Source: Puniceicoccus vermicola (GTDB lineage: Bacteria; Verrucomicrobiota; Verrucomicrobiia; Opitutales; Puniceicoccaceae). Taken from it: a DNA stretch of 64,000 bases. Made by a program: the position numbers and the translations under genes. Under the pieces are notes generated by a model. That model searched no databases and was not told where the DNA came from. It saw nothing but the letters and a program-made list of their open reading frames with translations. Location: positions 1 through 64,000 of the forward strand of contig NZ_JACHVA010000118.1 of NCBI RefSeq assembly GCF_014230055.1, in the 5' to 3' direction. This document shows, piece after piece, positions 26,738 through 36,445 of this stretch. Each line of letters opens with the position of its first letter. The first letter of the stretch is position 1.

Positions 26738-28189
26738 ATACACCCCCTCCCAGCGCCATTTTCCGCTGGGAACACGAACCAATCGACAGAAGAACTGGCT
26801 ACCCCACTCGACATCCCACTCCTCCTGCGACCATCGGTAGCGAGGATCCCACCAATCTCCGGAGATGCGCCACGGGCCCCGTACGGCCTGGATGCGATGA
26901 GACGAGCGCTTCCAGATACAACGCACCGGCCTCCCCTCCTCACACCAGACCTCAATGGGCCGCGGAGGACGGAAGCGTCGCAAGGCGGGCCCGAGGTTCT
27001 TCCCGTACGTCATGGCTCCCTCTTCAACCTGGATTCGGGTCGAGGCGGGCACCAGCTCGCAGGCGTCGGGATGATGGGTGGGCTCGCGGACGGGGACTCC
27101 TACCTTTTCCTCGCCGAGAAAGCCCTGAATCCTTCCCACCGTTTCTTGAAACTGAAAGGGGCTCTTCGCCGAAATCTCGAAAAAGTCCCGCTGCTCGGGG
27201 AGTGGATCGCCCGGTTCAGCCTCGAGACCGATGAGCTGGAGTGCCGCCTCTGTCCGCACCCCCGAGAGATACGCCTCGATCATGGCAAAGAGCGGGGTCA
27301 CGCGTGCCGTGGCTTCCGGGAGCGCAAAGCCATGGCCTCCTTCAACCTTGGCCTCCGTGCGCCAGAAAAGCTCCAAAGAGCGGGCGATCTTTCCTGCAGC
27401 CAGGAGCGAGGAACAAACCTCTTCCAACAAGCGACGAATGATGAACAGAGCCTGATCGAGGGTCTCGACCCGATGCTCCAACTCCATCTCCCGCCGAAAG
27501 ACAGGGGGCTCCTCAATGACGGTCAGCAGCCGGGCACGGCGTCCTTTCATCCGCTCCCAGAGGAGAACCCCTTCAGGCCCGAGACGGCTGGCAACAGCCC
27601 CTTTGGCAAAGCGGACGAACTCGAGAAGACAGGTCAACCCCCACTCCCGCAAGCGCCTGAGAATCTCTGCCGGCAATGGAATCTCGTGAAGCCCCATCCC
27701 CCCGAAAAGCCCTTCATCCGTCACCGCATGGGAAAGATGTGACCTCCCGTAAGACGCCCACTGGGCTCGCTCCGGAGTGTCCGAAATGCCCACCCGGATC
27801 GCGATCCCGGCCCGATCTGCCCGGTCCGCAATCTGCCCGGCCATCTCCTCAAGATTCTTCACCCCGCGCAGATCGACTGTAACCTCTCCGGCGGCAGTCG
27901 CCTCAACTCGAGGAGAGACCCCGAAACCGAGAGCAATCAGCCATCCCATCGCCGACTCTTCCGCCGACGGGTTCTTCTCCAAGACGGCCAGATGCGAACA
28001 CCGCGCCAGAGCCCGCGCCGTGGACATCCCCGGGGCGACTCCTTGCTTCCGTGCCTCATCGTCGACACAGGCCAACACGGACGTTCGATCCTCTCGCACT
28101 GCCACAGCGCAAGGAGATGGCGAATCCTCCTCCTGACGCCAAAGAGCAGCCTCCAGAGGAAAATTGGGAATTCGGATAACCGCAAACAC
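26732..28189 (-). CDS. imuB: ImuB-like inactive Y-family polymerase of the SOS mutasome
   Basis: This 485-aa protein has the Y-family fold: an N-terminal palm-like part (FAVIRIPNFPLEAAL), a PGMSTARALARC segment, AIRVGISDTPERAQWASY, then a helix-hairpin-helix-like region and a C-terminal domain with SRIQ/VREPTHHPDA-type blocks. In active polymerases an Asp stands in the first strand; here it is Arg/Ile, so the metal-binding triad is absent, as is typical of ImuB. ImuB acts as a scaffold joining the mutasome to the beta clamp. It lies 15 nt after imuA. The usual third member (dnaE2) is not adjacent. Confidence 0.85.
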   Translation of the reverse strand: MFAVIRIPNFPLEAALWRQEEDSPSPCAVAVREDRTSVLACVDDEARKQGVAPGMSTARALARCSHLAVLEKNPSAEESAMGWLIALGFGVSPRVEATAAGEVTVDLRGVKNLEEMAGQIADRADRAGIAIRVGISDTPERAQWASYGRSHLSHAVTDEGLFGGMGLHEIPLPAEILRRLREWGLTCLLEFVRFAKGAVASRLGPEGVLLWERMKGRRARLLTVIEEPPVFRREMELEHRVETLDQALFIIRRLLEEVCSSLLAAGKIARSLELFWRTEAKVEGGHGFALPEATARVTPLFAMIEAYLSGVRTEAALQLIGLEAEPGDPLPEQRDFFEISAKSPFQFQETVGRIQGFLGEEKVGVPVREPTHHPDACELVPASTRIQVEEGAMTYGKNLGPALRRFRPPRPIEVWCEEGRPVRCIWKRSSHRIQAVRGPWRISGDWWDPRYRWSQEEWDVEWGSQFFCRLVRVPSGKWRWEGVYD

Positions 28190-28204
28190 CTCACCGCGTC
28201 TCCC

Positions 28205-28924
28205 TCATCCTGCCTTCTCGGATCCGATCTCCCTGCCCATCGCCGAAACGAATGGCCCTCCATCAGCAGGACCGGCGTCCTGAGTCGCAGCTTGTCCATC
28301 GGCGGAAACGAGTGAAATTCCGCCCCTCAAATCCTCTCGGGACGCATTGAAGCAGTCGGGAAAAGCCCAATCTGCAGAGAGGTGCCAACGCTGAGTCGCT
28401 GCCGGAACCACCATTGGCGGCGTCCAAAGGATCAGACTGGCCCCCTTCCGCTGCGCCAGGCGTTGCAATCGGTACCAGCGATTCAACGGCACCCTCTTCC
28501 ACTCTTCTGCCGACAAGAGGACTCCATCCAGGCAGACAAAGGGGAAATTCTCGTCTCGCAAGACAGTATCCGCAACGCGAATCGCCTCTGACAGGCCGCC
28601 CCCGCGCGTCCACAACAGGTGCGGGTAGGAGCGATCAAACGCCGTCACTGGGTCGAGGCAGTTGCAGGGATCCACCCAAACCATGCGCAGACGGCGGCGC
28701 TGTGTCTCCTCCACCAATTCCAGAAGCACCTCCAAGCTTCCCGAAGTCCTTCGAGGTCGAGTCGTCACCTGCGTTAACCCCGGAGTCTCGATGCAACCCC
28801 GAATCCAGGAAGAGAGGTCCTCGCCCGTCTCCTCCGAGCCTCTCCGTGTTGACGAAAAAGCCGAGGGAAACCGAGCCCTCACTTCGGTGCAGATTTGGTC
28901 AAAGGAACGAGAAGAGAGGCTCAT
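28205..28924 (-). CDS. imuA: ImuA-like protein (RecA-related SOS mutagenesis protein)
   Basis: A 239-aa protein that begins MSLSSRSFDQICTEV. It has a degenerate RecA-like middle (LRMVWVDPCNCLDPVTAF, PFVCLDGVLLSAEEW) and a Walker-type motif that is not well kept. Its position directly upstream of an ImuB-like gene is the main reason for the call; on sequence alone ImuA-like proteins are very diverged. The C-terminal ~40 residues are Gly/Ala-rich and poorly conserved-looking. It is probably under SOS control (see the palindrome at 28930). Confidence 0.75.
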   Translation of the reverse strand: MSLSSRSFDQICTEVRARFPSAFSSTRRGSEETGEDLSSWIRGCIETPGLTQVTTRPRRTSGSLEVLLELVEETQRRRLRMVWVDPCNCLDPVTAFDRSYPHLLWTRGGGLSEAIRVADTVLRDENFPFVCLDGVLLSAEEWKRVPLNRWYRLQRLAQRKGASLILWTPPMVVPAATQRWHLSADWAFPDCFNASREDLRGGISLVSADGQAATQDAGPADGGPFVSAMGREIGSEKAG

Positions 28925-28929
28925 GATTT

Positions 28930-28951
28930 ATAGTGATATTTTGTTCACTAT
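28930..28951. promoter_or_regulatory. Operator-like palindrome at the imuA start
   Basis: The arms ATAGTGA and TCACTAT (7 bp each, 8-nt spacer TATTTTGT) form a perfect dyad 6 nt upstream of the imuA ATG. The spacer contains TGTTC. On the minus strand a TTGCCT and a TATCAC spaced about 16 nt overlap it, so the site could block a promoter, as LexA does. The operator call is inference. The remaining intergenic bases to 29211 show no other feature. Confidence 0.55.
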
Positions 28952-29211
28952 TTCAGGCAAGCGAGAAATGAAACCTAACTCTATTTTGATTCACCGAAAC
29001 ACTCGCTCCGGAATCGACATGTCACAACTTTTCCTAATGCTGTACTTTACGACGCCCCTCCGCTACTCCAGATCCCATTCACCCTTATTCCTCGTTGATC
29101 AGGATGATGCATCGATCATTGCCTGAGATTCCCCCCACGAAAAATTACCCATGCCTCCCAACCCCTTATTCACTCGTTGTTTTCCGCAACGACCTGCCCC
29201 TTGCCGCCATC

Positions 29212-30105
29212 ATGGATTTTGACGTTATCATCATTGGAGGCAGTTTCGCTGGATTGAGCGCCGCCTTGTACATCGCCCGCGCTCGTCGATCAGTCTGCAT
29301 CGTCGATAAGGGCTCACCCCGCAACCGCTTTGCAGACCACTCCCATGGCCTCCTCGGAATGGATGGGGTCGACCCACAGACCATTCTCACCCGAGCTCGT
29401 AAACAGCTTACCTCCTACCCTTCGGTTCATTTCATCGACAAACGCGCAGTGGAGGCAAAAGCGATCCCCGACGGTTTCTCGGTAAAATTATCCACCGAGC
29501 GCACGTTCAAATCCTCCCGACTCATTCTTGCCTACGGCCTCTCCGACCAGCTCCCGACCATACCCGGCCTTCAAGAGCGCTGGGGCAAGACGGTCCTCCA
29601 CTGCCCTTACTGCCACGGGTATGAGTTCAGCGACCGTCATTTGGGCGTCCTCTATCTATCCTCGATCTCCATTCTCCAAGCCATTGTCGTCTCGGACTGG
29701 GGTCCCACCACCCTCTACCTCAATGGAGAATCCCAGCCAGAGGAGGAGTCCCTGGCACAATTGCACGAACGCGGGATCGAGATCGAACCCGCTCCCGTCA
29801 CCGCTCTTCAGGGAGAAGGAGAATCGCTGGCCTATTTGGAACTAGAAGATGGACGCCACTCTCCCGTAGACGCCCTCTACATCGCACCGGCAACCCGCCA
29901 GAATAGCGATCTGGCCCAACAGCTCGGCTGCGAATTCGAGGAAGGTCCGTTCGGGGAATTCATTAAGACCAACGAAGAGCGCATGACCACCGTCCCCGGA
30001 GTTTTTGCCGCCGGAGACATTGCCCGGCCGAAACAAAATGCCACTTGGGCGACCGCAGATGGCGTCACCGTCGGAGTCGCCGCTCACCACTCCTTTCTTT
30101 TCTAG
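29212..30105 (+). CDS. Thioredoxin-reductase-like FAD/NAD(P)-disulfide oxidoreductase
   Basis: The product is 297 aa from ATG 29212, starting MDFDVIIIGG; the frame extends upstream without plausible sequence. An FAD dinucleotide motif (IIIGGSFAGLSAALYIARA) is at the N-terminus. The redox motif HCPYCHGYEF sits near residue 140, and a second FAD motif (GVFAAGDIARP) is near the C-terminus. The pair of Cys is a classical CxxC reductase centre. The NADPH-binding GxGxxA motif is weak (LGVLYLSSISILQA), so it may belong to the ferredoxin-type or atypical reductases. It is divergent from imuA. Confidence 0.9.
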   Translation: MDFDVIIIGGSFAGLSAALYIARARRSVCIVDKGSPRNRFADHSHGLLGMDGVDPQTILTRARKQLTSYPSVHFIDKRAVEAKAIPDGFSVKLSTERTFKSSRLILAYGLSDQLPTIPGLQERWGKTVLHCPYCHGYEFSDRHLGVLYLSSISILQAIVVSDWGPTTLYLNGESQPEEESLAQLHERGIEIEPAPVTALQGEGESLAYLELEDGRHSPVDALYIAPATRQNSDLAQQLGCEFEEGPFGEFIKTNEERMTTVPGVFAAGDIARPKQNATWATADGVTVGVAAHHSFLF

Positions 30106-30135
30106 GCTCTGGCGAGGCCTTTTCCGAGCGGGAAA

Positions 30136-30163
30136 CACAGGCTGGCAGCCTGTGCTACTTTTT
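30136..30163 (+). terminator. Hairpin with T-run downstream of the reductase gene
   Basis: CACAGGC and GCCTGTG (7 bp, loop TGGCA) followed by GCTACTTTTT looks like a terminator for the reductase gene. The sequence also fits a short intergenic palindromic repeat; the two readings are not exclusive. Confidence 0.6.
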
Positions 30164-30334
30164 ATGCCTCACTCATTCAAAAACTTCGAAATAATAGGAG
30201 CTCCTCGTGCTGGAAATCCGGTGCTCTAAACCTTCCGTATAGAACTCTCCCGCTCGGCATCTCTCAACTGCCTCGATGCTGCATCCATACTCCCGCTGAG
30301 AGCATCTCGCATCTTTTTCAAAAAAAGGACCGCC

Positions 30335-31561
30335 CTACAACCCGATCGAATTCCCGACTTGGAAAATTGACGTGACCACCGCCAAGGCGACCATGGTCAC
30401 AAAGAGAAAGGCTCCCCCGATCGCCGCTCCAGAGACAATGATCGTCAGATTGCGGAGTCGATTGCTCAACGACTCGCGGTATTCTTCCCGCAGGGTCTCA
30501 AACCCGGAAGAGAGTTCTCCGGTCTCCTCGCCCACCTTCAAGAGGTCGGAGGCCGTCGGATTGAGCAGGCCGTGCTGTTGCAAGGAGACGGCCACCGAGG
30601 CACCCTCATTCACGAGGTTACGCACTTCTTCAAAACGCCTGCGTAGCTCCAGATTCCGGATTGCCTGTCGGGTCAGCGAAAAAGCCTGCGATGCGTGGAT
30701 TCCGCTCCCGAGCAGCAAGGAAAGAATACTGCAGAGACGGTAAACTTCCGAATCACGAACAATCGCTCCCACGATCGGAACCTTCAGCAAGAATCGGTCA
30801 TACTTGAACCGCCCCTCGGGCGTCCGGCGCACGACCAAAGAAATCAAAAAGGCAATCAATACCGTGACCGCCAGGATGGGAGCTGCCAGCAGGAGGACAT
30901 TGGAGGCCCCAATCAAAAAGGCCGCAAAGGGAGAAAGCCCCGAACCCAATCCTTCGACAGTGGATTGGACCCGCGGCATCAAAAAGAATAAAAGAAACGC
31001 CGCCACGGCCAGCGCCATGCCGAACAAAAATGTCGGATACAGCAGACTCCCGATGAGCTTTCGTCGCACGTCGCGGCTCTCGTCCCGCTGAGCCAACAAC
31101 TCCTCGAGGATTGGTGGAAGGTTTCCGGTCTGCTCGCCGATCTCGATGACCGTATTCATGGTATCACGACTCCGGCCCGGGGCCGCATCCTTGAGAGCCT
31201 GGCCCAAGGTAGATCCATCACTCAACCTCGCCCACACCGCTGCCGCGAGGCTTTGCAATCGCGGAGAAGTCGCGCGGTCTCGCAGGTTGCGCACAGCATC
31301 TCCGATGGCCATTCCCCCTTTCACCAGACCCAAGAGCATTTTCAGGAAGGCATCCACCTGCACATCCCCTGGGGGTGCCACTTTCTTGCCGGATTTCTCC
31401 TTCTGAGTCGTTCGCTTTTTCGAAACCGCTTCCTGAATACTCGTCGGACGCAGCCCCATGCCCCGTAGCCTTCGAGTGGCCTGTACTCGGTCCGAGGCCT
31501 CGACCTCTCCACGGGTTGACTGGCCGGAAGCGTCTCGCGCCGTATAGCTAAACTTTGCCAT
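30335..31561 (-). CDS. gspF: Type II secretion inner-membrane protein GspF
   Basis: A 408-aa protein with the GspF/PilC layout. A cytoplasmic N-terminus (FSYTARDASGQ) contains a T2SSF repeat (~residues 65-190, VIEIGEQTGNLPPILEEL). Two central helices follow (SLLYPTFLFGMALAVAAFLLFFLMP), then a second T2SSF repeat (LLKVGEETGELSSGFETL) and a final helix. It links the ATPase to the pseudopilus machinery. It is last in the gsp operon, 12 nt after gspE. Confidence 0.95.
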   Translation of the reverse strand: MAKFSYTARDASGQSTRGEVEASDRVQATRRLRGMGLRPTSIQEAVSKKRTTQKEKSGKKVAPPGDVQVDAFLKMLLGLVKGGMAIGDAVRNLRDRATSPRLQSLAAAVWARLSDGSTLGQALKDAAPGRSRDTMNTVIEIGEQTGNLPPILEELLAQRDESRDVRRKLIGSLLYPTFLFGMALAVAAFLLFFLMPRVQSTVEGLGSGLSPFAAFLIGASNVLLLAAPILAVTVLIAFLISLVVRRTPEGRFKYDRFLLKVPIVGAIVRDSEVYRLCSILSLLLGSGIHASQAFSLTRQAIRNLELRRRFEEVRNLVNEGASVAVSLQQHGLLNPTASDLLKVGEETGELSSGFETLREEYRESLSNRLRNLTIIVSGAAIGGAFLFVTMVALAVVTSIFQVGNSIGL

Positions 31562-31573
31562 CGATGCGGATGA

Positions 31574-33289
31574 CTAAGAGTCCTCTTCCATTGTGCGAAC
31601 GTGCCGCAGCGCTTCTTCAGGAGATGAAATTCCTGACAACATCAGATCCCAAGCGCTTTGTTGCAGCGTCTTCATGCCATCACCCACCGCCGCCTCGCGG
31701 ATTTTCTTGGAAGACGCTCGCTCAAGGACCAAATCATGCGCAGCTCTCTGGACCTGCAGCATTTCAAAAACTCCAACACGACCGCGATAACCCAGGCCAC
31801 GACACCATTCGCAACCCACCGGATAGGTGAGCTCTAAGTTCTCGGCATCAAATCCCTCAAGGGACAAGTCGAGCATGCGCCGCATCGCCAGAGCTCTTTC
31901 CGAAGGCACCGGACGCTTCTCCGAGCAGTGCGAACAGAGTCGCCGAACCAAGCGCTGAGCGATAACGAGCTCGACACTCGAAGCGATCAGGAAGGGCTCG
32001 ATCTCCATGTCGATTAGCCGGGTAAGTGCCCCGGGGGCATCATTGGTGTGAAGCGTAGAAAGCACGAGGTGCCCGGTCAGAGAAGCACGAATCGCGATCT
32101 CCGCCGTGTCGCGGTCCCGAATTTCCCCGACCATAATGATATCCGGATCCTGCCGCAAGATATGCCGTAGCGAGCGCGCAAAGGTCAGCCCTAGGTCCTC
32201 GCGGATCTGAGTCTGATTGACGCCGGGCACTTCATATTCAACGGGATCCTCCACCGTCATGATCCGCTTGCTCGGCGAGTGAATCATGCGGATGAATGCA
32301 TTTAGCGAGGTCGATTTCCCCGACCCCGTGGGACCCGTCACCAAAATGATCCCGTTGGGGCGCCTCAAGACTTCCCCGACGATATTCTTCTCAAACTCCC
32401 GGAGGCCGAGATCATCGACGCTCATGGCCTGACTCTTCTGGTTCAGCAAACGCAAGCTGACGCTTTCCCCGTAAAGTGTGGGGAAGGTTGAGATACGAAT
32501 ATCAATCTCATCCTTGCCGAAATGGAATCCGATCCGGCCATCCTGAGGGCGACGCCTCTCAGAAATATTCAGGTGGGCCATGATCTTGATTCGAGAAATG
32601 ATCGCGGCCTGAAAGCTTTGCAGATTTTCCGGGACCGCCACTTTGGTCAGCTCGCCATCGATCCGATAGCGAATCGCCAGCTTTTCCCGATGAGGTTCAA
32701 AATGAATATCCGTGGCGCGGCTCTCCAACGCCTGTCGGATCACCTCATTCACGAAGCGGATCACCGCGGCGTCTTCGTCTTCAACCTCCTCTTCGTCCTC
32801 CAGAGAGGTCAAAGACTGCTGGCCTTCAAGGCTTGCCGAACCGACTCCATATCGTTCCGTGATGCGCTCACTCACCTTGTCGAGTGTGCTCATTTTGACC
32901 GTGGGCCAGCGTCCGCTCAGAGTGCGGATCCAGCGTTTCTCCAACGGGCTCAACGGCCACACCACCATCGTCTCGAGGGAAAATCCTTCCTCAGAGTCCT
33001 CATCCTGTTTCACCGGAAGGAACTGCAGCGAGTGCAGAAGCTTGCTCGGCACGGCGACAAGAGCGTCCTCGTCGACGACGAAGTCCTCCACGAAAGGGAG
33101 ATTGGCGACCGCCGCAACCCGGCGTGAAGTCTCATTCTCTGAAATTCCCAGTCTTTCCGAAAGGTATCGAATCTTCCCCAATCGGTCACAGCCAAACCAT
33201 TCTTCGTCGGACTCGATTCCCAGGGCCTTCAACAACCCCTCCTCGGAAACGACACCTTCCGAGACGACTTCTGGTTCGGATCCGCTCAT
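31574..33289 (-). CDS. gspE: Type II secretion ATPase GspE
   Basis: The product is 571 aa. The N-terminal domain has a divergent N1/N2 region. The core has a Walker A motif (GPTGSGKST), an Asp box (DRTAE-like stretch near ISTFPT), Walker B (DPDIIMVGEIRD) and a His box (LSTLHTND). A tetra-Cys zinc motif is visible as CSHC then CEWC (residues ~455-515). It hydrolyses ATP to drive pseudopilus assembly. It overlaps the gspC-like gene by 4 nt. Confidence 0.95.
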   Translation of the reverse strand: MSGSEPEVVSEGVVSEEGLLKALGIESDEEWFGCDRLGKIRYLSERLGISENETSRRVAAVANLPFVEDFVVDEDALVAVPSKLLHSLQFLPVKQDEDSEEGFSLETMVVWPLSPLEKRWIRTLSGRWPTVKMSTLDKVSERITERYGVGSASLEGQQSLTSLEDEEEVEDEDAAVIRFVNEVIRQALESRATDIHFEPHREKLAIRYRIDGELTKVAVPENLQSFQAAIISRIKIMAHLNISERRRPQDGRIGFHFGKDEIDIRISTFPTLYGESVSLRLLNQKSQAMSVDDLGLREFEKNIVGEVLRRPNGIILVTGPTGSGKSTSLNAFIRMIHSPSKRIMTVEDPVEYEVPGVNQTQIREDLGLTFARSLRHILRQDPDIIMVGEIRDRDTAEIAIRASLTGHLVLSTLHTNDAPGALTRLIDMEIEPFLIASSVELVIAQRLVRRLCSHCSEKRPVPSERALAMRRMLDLSLEGFDAENLELTYPVGCEWCRGLGYRGRVGVFEMLQVQRAAHDLVLERASSKKIREAAVGDGMKTLQQSAWDLMLSGISSPEEALRHVRTMEEDS

Positions 33290-33810
33290 TTCTGGGGAAC
33301 GATTACCCGACGGCGAACGGGAATCTTTACCGAACTATTGCCATCGTCCTGCGGTTTAGGCGCAGCCGAGGAAGAAGTCGGAAAGCCTCCCCTTCCCGGC
33401 GGTGGAGGGATCACAGCCGGAATTTCACCGGTAACGGTCGGAGCCTTCAAAGGGATGGTTTCTCGACGTCCACCGGTCTCGACGACTGCCTCCCGACGGA
33501 CCAGATGAAATTGAATAAATTTCACATCTTCGATCGACTCGCCCGGAGCCAACCATGTCCCCCGCTTCTCTCCTCGGCGGCGTAGCGAAACCGTCACTTC
33601 CCCATCCTTGGCAACAACGCCAATCAATTCAAAGCGACTCGCAGCCGCAGCGACCGGAGCTCTCGATGTTTGCTCACGCGGTGGTTCAGACTTGCGATAA
33701 CCGTGCGGTAAGAAGGGAGAACGCTCTACCAAGCTTTCAATGGAGTCCGTCTCCGCCCACAGCGAGACTCCCACCAGAAGAAGGCAACTGGCTGACAGCA
33801 GCCTCCTCAT
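33286..33810 (-). CDS. GspC-like periplasmic T2SS protein
   Basis: This 174-aa protein has a signal peptide (LLVGVSLWAETD), a linker rich in Pro/Arg/Ala, and one HR-like beta domain (FELIGVVAKDGEVTVSLRRR, WLAPGESIEDVKF). That segment matches the homology region of GspC/PulC, which contacts the secretin. A Pro-rich C-terminal tail (PPPPGRGGF, then VRRRVIVPQK) replaces the usual PDZ domain. The call rests on this domain and its place between gspD and gspE. It overlaps both neighbours by 4 nt. Confidence 0.65.
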   Translation of the reverse strand: MRRLLSASCLLLVGVSLWAETDSIESLVERSPFLPHGYRKSEPPREQTSRAPVAAAASRFELIGVVAKDGEVTVSLRRRGEKRGTWLAPGESIEDVKFIQFHLVRREAVVETGGRRETIPLKAPTVTGEIPAVIPPPPGRGGFPTSSSAAPKPQDDGNSSVKIPVRRRVIVPQK

Positions 33811-35894
33811 TCCTCTGGCCCCTCTCCCGTCTCGTTCTCGATCTGCTTGTCGATCGGCTCCACCGCATCGACGTCGGGGTTGATGCGCGGGATCTTCATC
33901 GAATCGAACTCTCCCTTCTCAAGGTAGTTCTTCACCGACTCCTTCTCATCCAAATTTTCGAGCATACGAATGGCATCCCGATTGGCCTCCGAAGGTGCGA
34001 GCATAACGTTCGGCTTAATAAAGATCAGCAGTTCGCGCGTGCGAACCTGAGCCGTCCGGCGAGTGAAGAGCCAGTCCCCCAGAATGGGCAGATTTCCCAG
34101 GACCGCCAATTTGTTCTTGGCCAGAGTTCGCTGCCGCTCCTGCAATCCTCCGAGGACGATAATTTCCTGATCTTTCACACTGACAAAAGACTCTGCCTCT
34201 CGGGTACCAATGATCGGCTGACCGTTGAGATCCGGGTTGTCCGAATCGGAAATGATCGAAACAATGTTCTCCACCGTCTGGAGAATTTCCATCTGGATGA
34301 CCCCGGTCTCGGCGATCAGGGGCTTCACCGTCAATTCAATCCCGATGTCCTTAAACTCCACATTACTGCGAGTCGCACTGGAATCATTACTAATGACCGA
34401 GCCCGTTACGATCGGCCGGGTTTCCGCGACGATGATATGAGCCTCACGATTGTGAGTCGTCATCACCGTCGGTGCCGAGAGGACGGTGACATCCCCATTC
34501 CCGCGGGCTACGTTGAATACGGTCTGCATTGAGAAATCGGGCAGAGTCAACGCAGTCACAGCCAACCCACCAATGTTGAGTGGGATCTGACCGCCATCAC
34601 CGTTGTTGGCCAAGCTAAGAGTATTCTCTCCGTTGGTATTGTACTGGATCCCGAAAGCATCAATGCCCCGCACTTGGTCCTCATCCAGGGTCACTTCAAC
34701 GATCACGACCTCGATGCGGACCTGAGCGAGGAGGATATCGATCTGATCGATCAATTTCCCAATCTGCTCGATGTCACTATCCGTCCCGTATACGATCACG
34801 GCATTACTGCGTTCGTCGAAAACCAAGCTCGCAAATTGGCTGAACTGCATTCGCCCGGCGTTCTTCGCAACCGCGGCGGTGGCCAAAGCCGCTGCCTCCG
34901 GAGTCGTCCGCGATGTCTCAACGGTCGTCTGCCCTTGGGCGTTGGGAGCCGAGCCCAAAGGACCCTCGTTGCGAGATCCCTCTCGGTCGACGGTAACCTC
35001 GTCGTCTTCTTTCTCCCGCTGGTTCGAAACCAGCTGTTCAATCACTGTTGCGATCTCCTCCGCAATCGCGTGACGGATGTAGAAAACCTTGCTTGAGGTC
35101 AGTGGCTTAACATCCACATCGAACTCTCCGATGAGCTTCTCGATCATCTCCATACTATCCGGATGGGCGACGACGACCAACTGGTTCGACCGCTCGACCG
35201 AGGTGATGACGGTATTGCCGGAGAAATACCGGGACAGCGGTCCACTGGCAAAAGACTCCAGACTCTGCTGAAGATCCGCAGCAGGCATATTTCGGATCTG
35301 GAAGAAACGCACCTCTTCCTTCGAAGCCTGCTTCTTATCGATCTGGTCGAGGATCGTTTCGATCCTCTGCAAATTCGTCAGCGAATCCGTCACCAAAAGC
35401 CAGTTGGATTTCTGAAGCGACAAGAGCCCCCCCCCTCCCAGGATCGGCTGGATTGCGGTTGTGGCTTCTTCGGCGGTGAGAAAATCCAGTTTAAAGATTT
35501 TCGCATACACGGCCTCCGTCGGCTCCCGATCAAGCGTGGATCCGACAATCAAGGTCGGGGCCTCGCTCATGATCGAAGCACTGGGGACCGCCTTCAAAAA
35601 CTTCTCCGAGAGCTCAACCAGCGAGATGCCGTTGAGACTCAACAGACTCTCCAAGGCGACGATTTTCTCCTCCTCGGTCAGAGGCTGATTCGGGAGAAAG
35701 GTGATCTGGATCGCGGGGATCGACTGAGGGCGCAAAATGGATCGGCCTGTCAGACTCTCCAATTCCTGGAAAACGGTATCGATGTCTGCATCGACGAAGA
35801 GAAACGGATCCGGCTGCTGAGCGCGGAGGGCTACGGGGCCGATCAATATCAGCCCCATCAAAGAGAGAAATAGGATTTTGCAGAAACGATTCAT
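33807..35894 (-). CDS. gspD: Type II secretion secretin GspD
   Basis: A 695-aa outer-membrane secretin. The signal peptide ends near RAQQ. Several N domains precede the secretin domain (~430-640), which includes VEVTLDEDQVRGIDAFG, ALTLPDFSMQ and VSVKDQEIIVLGGLQERQR. The C-terminal tail (residues ~645-695) is acidic and rich in Glu and Asp. It forms the multimeric channel through the outer membrane. It sits between gspM and the gspC-like gene with 4-nt overlaps at both ends. Confidence 0.95.
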   Translation of the reverse strand: MNRFCKILFLSLMGLILIGPVALRAQQPDPFLFVDADIDTVFQELESLTGRSILRPQSIPAIQITFLPNQPLTEEEKIVALESLLSLNGISLVELSEKFLKAVPSASIMSEAPTLIVGSTLDREPTEAVYAKIFKLDFLTAEEATTAIQPILGGGGLLSLQKSNWLLVTDSLTNLQRIETILDQIDKKQASKEEVRFFQIRNMPAADLQQSLESFASGPLSRYFSGNTVITSVERSNQLVVVAHPDSMEMIEKLIGEFDVDVKPLTSSKVFYIRHAIAEEIATVIEQLVSNQREKEDDEVTVDREGSRNEGPLGSAPNAQGQTTVETSRTTPEAAALATAAVAKNAGRMQFSQFASLVFDERSNAVIVYGTDSDIEQIGKLIDQIDILLAQVRIEVVIVEVTLDEDQVRGIDAFGIQYNTNGENTLSLANNGDGGQIPLNIGGLAVTALTLPDFSMQTVFNVARGNGDVTVLSAPTVMTTHNREAHIIVAETRPIVTGSVISNDSSATRSNVEFKDIGIELTVKPLIAETGVIQMEILQTVENIVSIISDSDNPDLNGQPIIGTREAESFVSVKDQEIIVLGGLQERQRTLAKNKLAVLGNLPILGDWLFTRRTAQVRTRELLIFIKPNVMLAPSEANRDAIRMLENLDEKESVKNYLEKGEFDSMKIPRINPDVDAVEPIDKQIENETGEGPEE

Positions 35895-36445
35895 GGAGCG
35901 GAGGCTAAACCGGTTGGCCCGGTATTAAATTCAAAGCCATCAAGGCGCAGGGAGACGTCAAGACGCTCCGGCGATCTCTCGTTAACGGAAAGCAGCATCG
36001 AGTCGATCGAAACGGGAATGCCGTCATTTTCCAAGCGTCGAATAAAGTCAATCAGCGGAACAATTGCCACATTGTCGAAGTAGAGCTCGAGCCGATGAAC
36101 CGAAACCATCTCTCCGCTCATCGTTTCCACCGGATCCATATCGGGGCGGAGTCCGACACCCCGTGAAAACTGGTCTACCGCCTCTACGAAAGAAGAAGCC
36201 GTCAGGGTGCGCTGGGCCTCCATCCTCTCCAAGCGGGAAGCGATTTCCTCCTCAACTGAATCCTCGCGCGAAAGGACGGTCTTCTGAAACTCCAATTCTG
36301 CGGAAGCCCGCTGGTTTCGCTCCATGAGCGCGCGATAGCCGGACAACATCGAAGACGCCCAGAAGATTCCCACTCCCAGAAGAAGAACCACCGCGATCAA
36401 ACGCTCGCGCAGGCTCAATCGAAAAAACCGTTCCCGGATATTCAT
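35891..36445 (-). CDS. gspM: GspM-like T2SS inner-membrane protein
   Basis: The product is 184 aa. It has a positively charged N-terminus (RERFFRLSLRERLI), one transmembrane helix (~residues 16-36), a coiled-coil stretch and a small ferredoxin-like C-terminal domain (LELYFDNVAIVPLIDFIRRLE). Length, topology and place between gspL and gspD support GspM; sequence identity to known GspM is low, as is usual. It would dimerise with GspL. Confidence 0.8.
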   Translation of the reverse strand: MNIRERFFRLSLRERLIAVVLLLGVGIFWASSMLSGYRALMERNQRASAELEFQKTVLSREDSVEEEIASRLERMEAQRTLTASSFVEAVDQFSRGVGLRPDMDPVETMSGEMVSVHRLELYFDNVAIVPLIDFIRRLENDGIPVSIDSMLLSVNERSPERLDVSLRLDGFEFNTGPTGLASAP

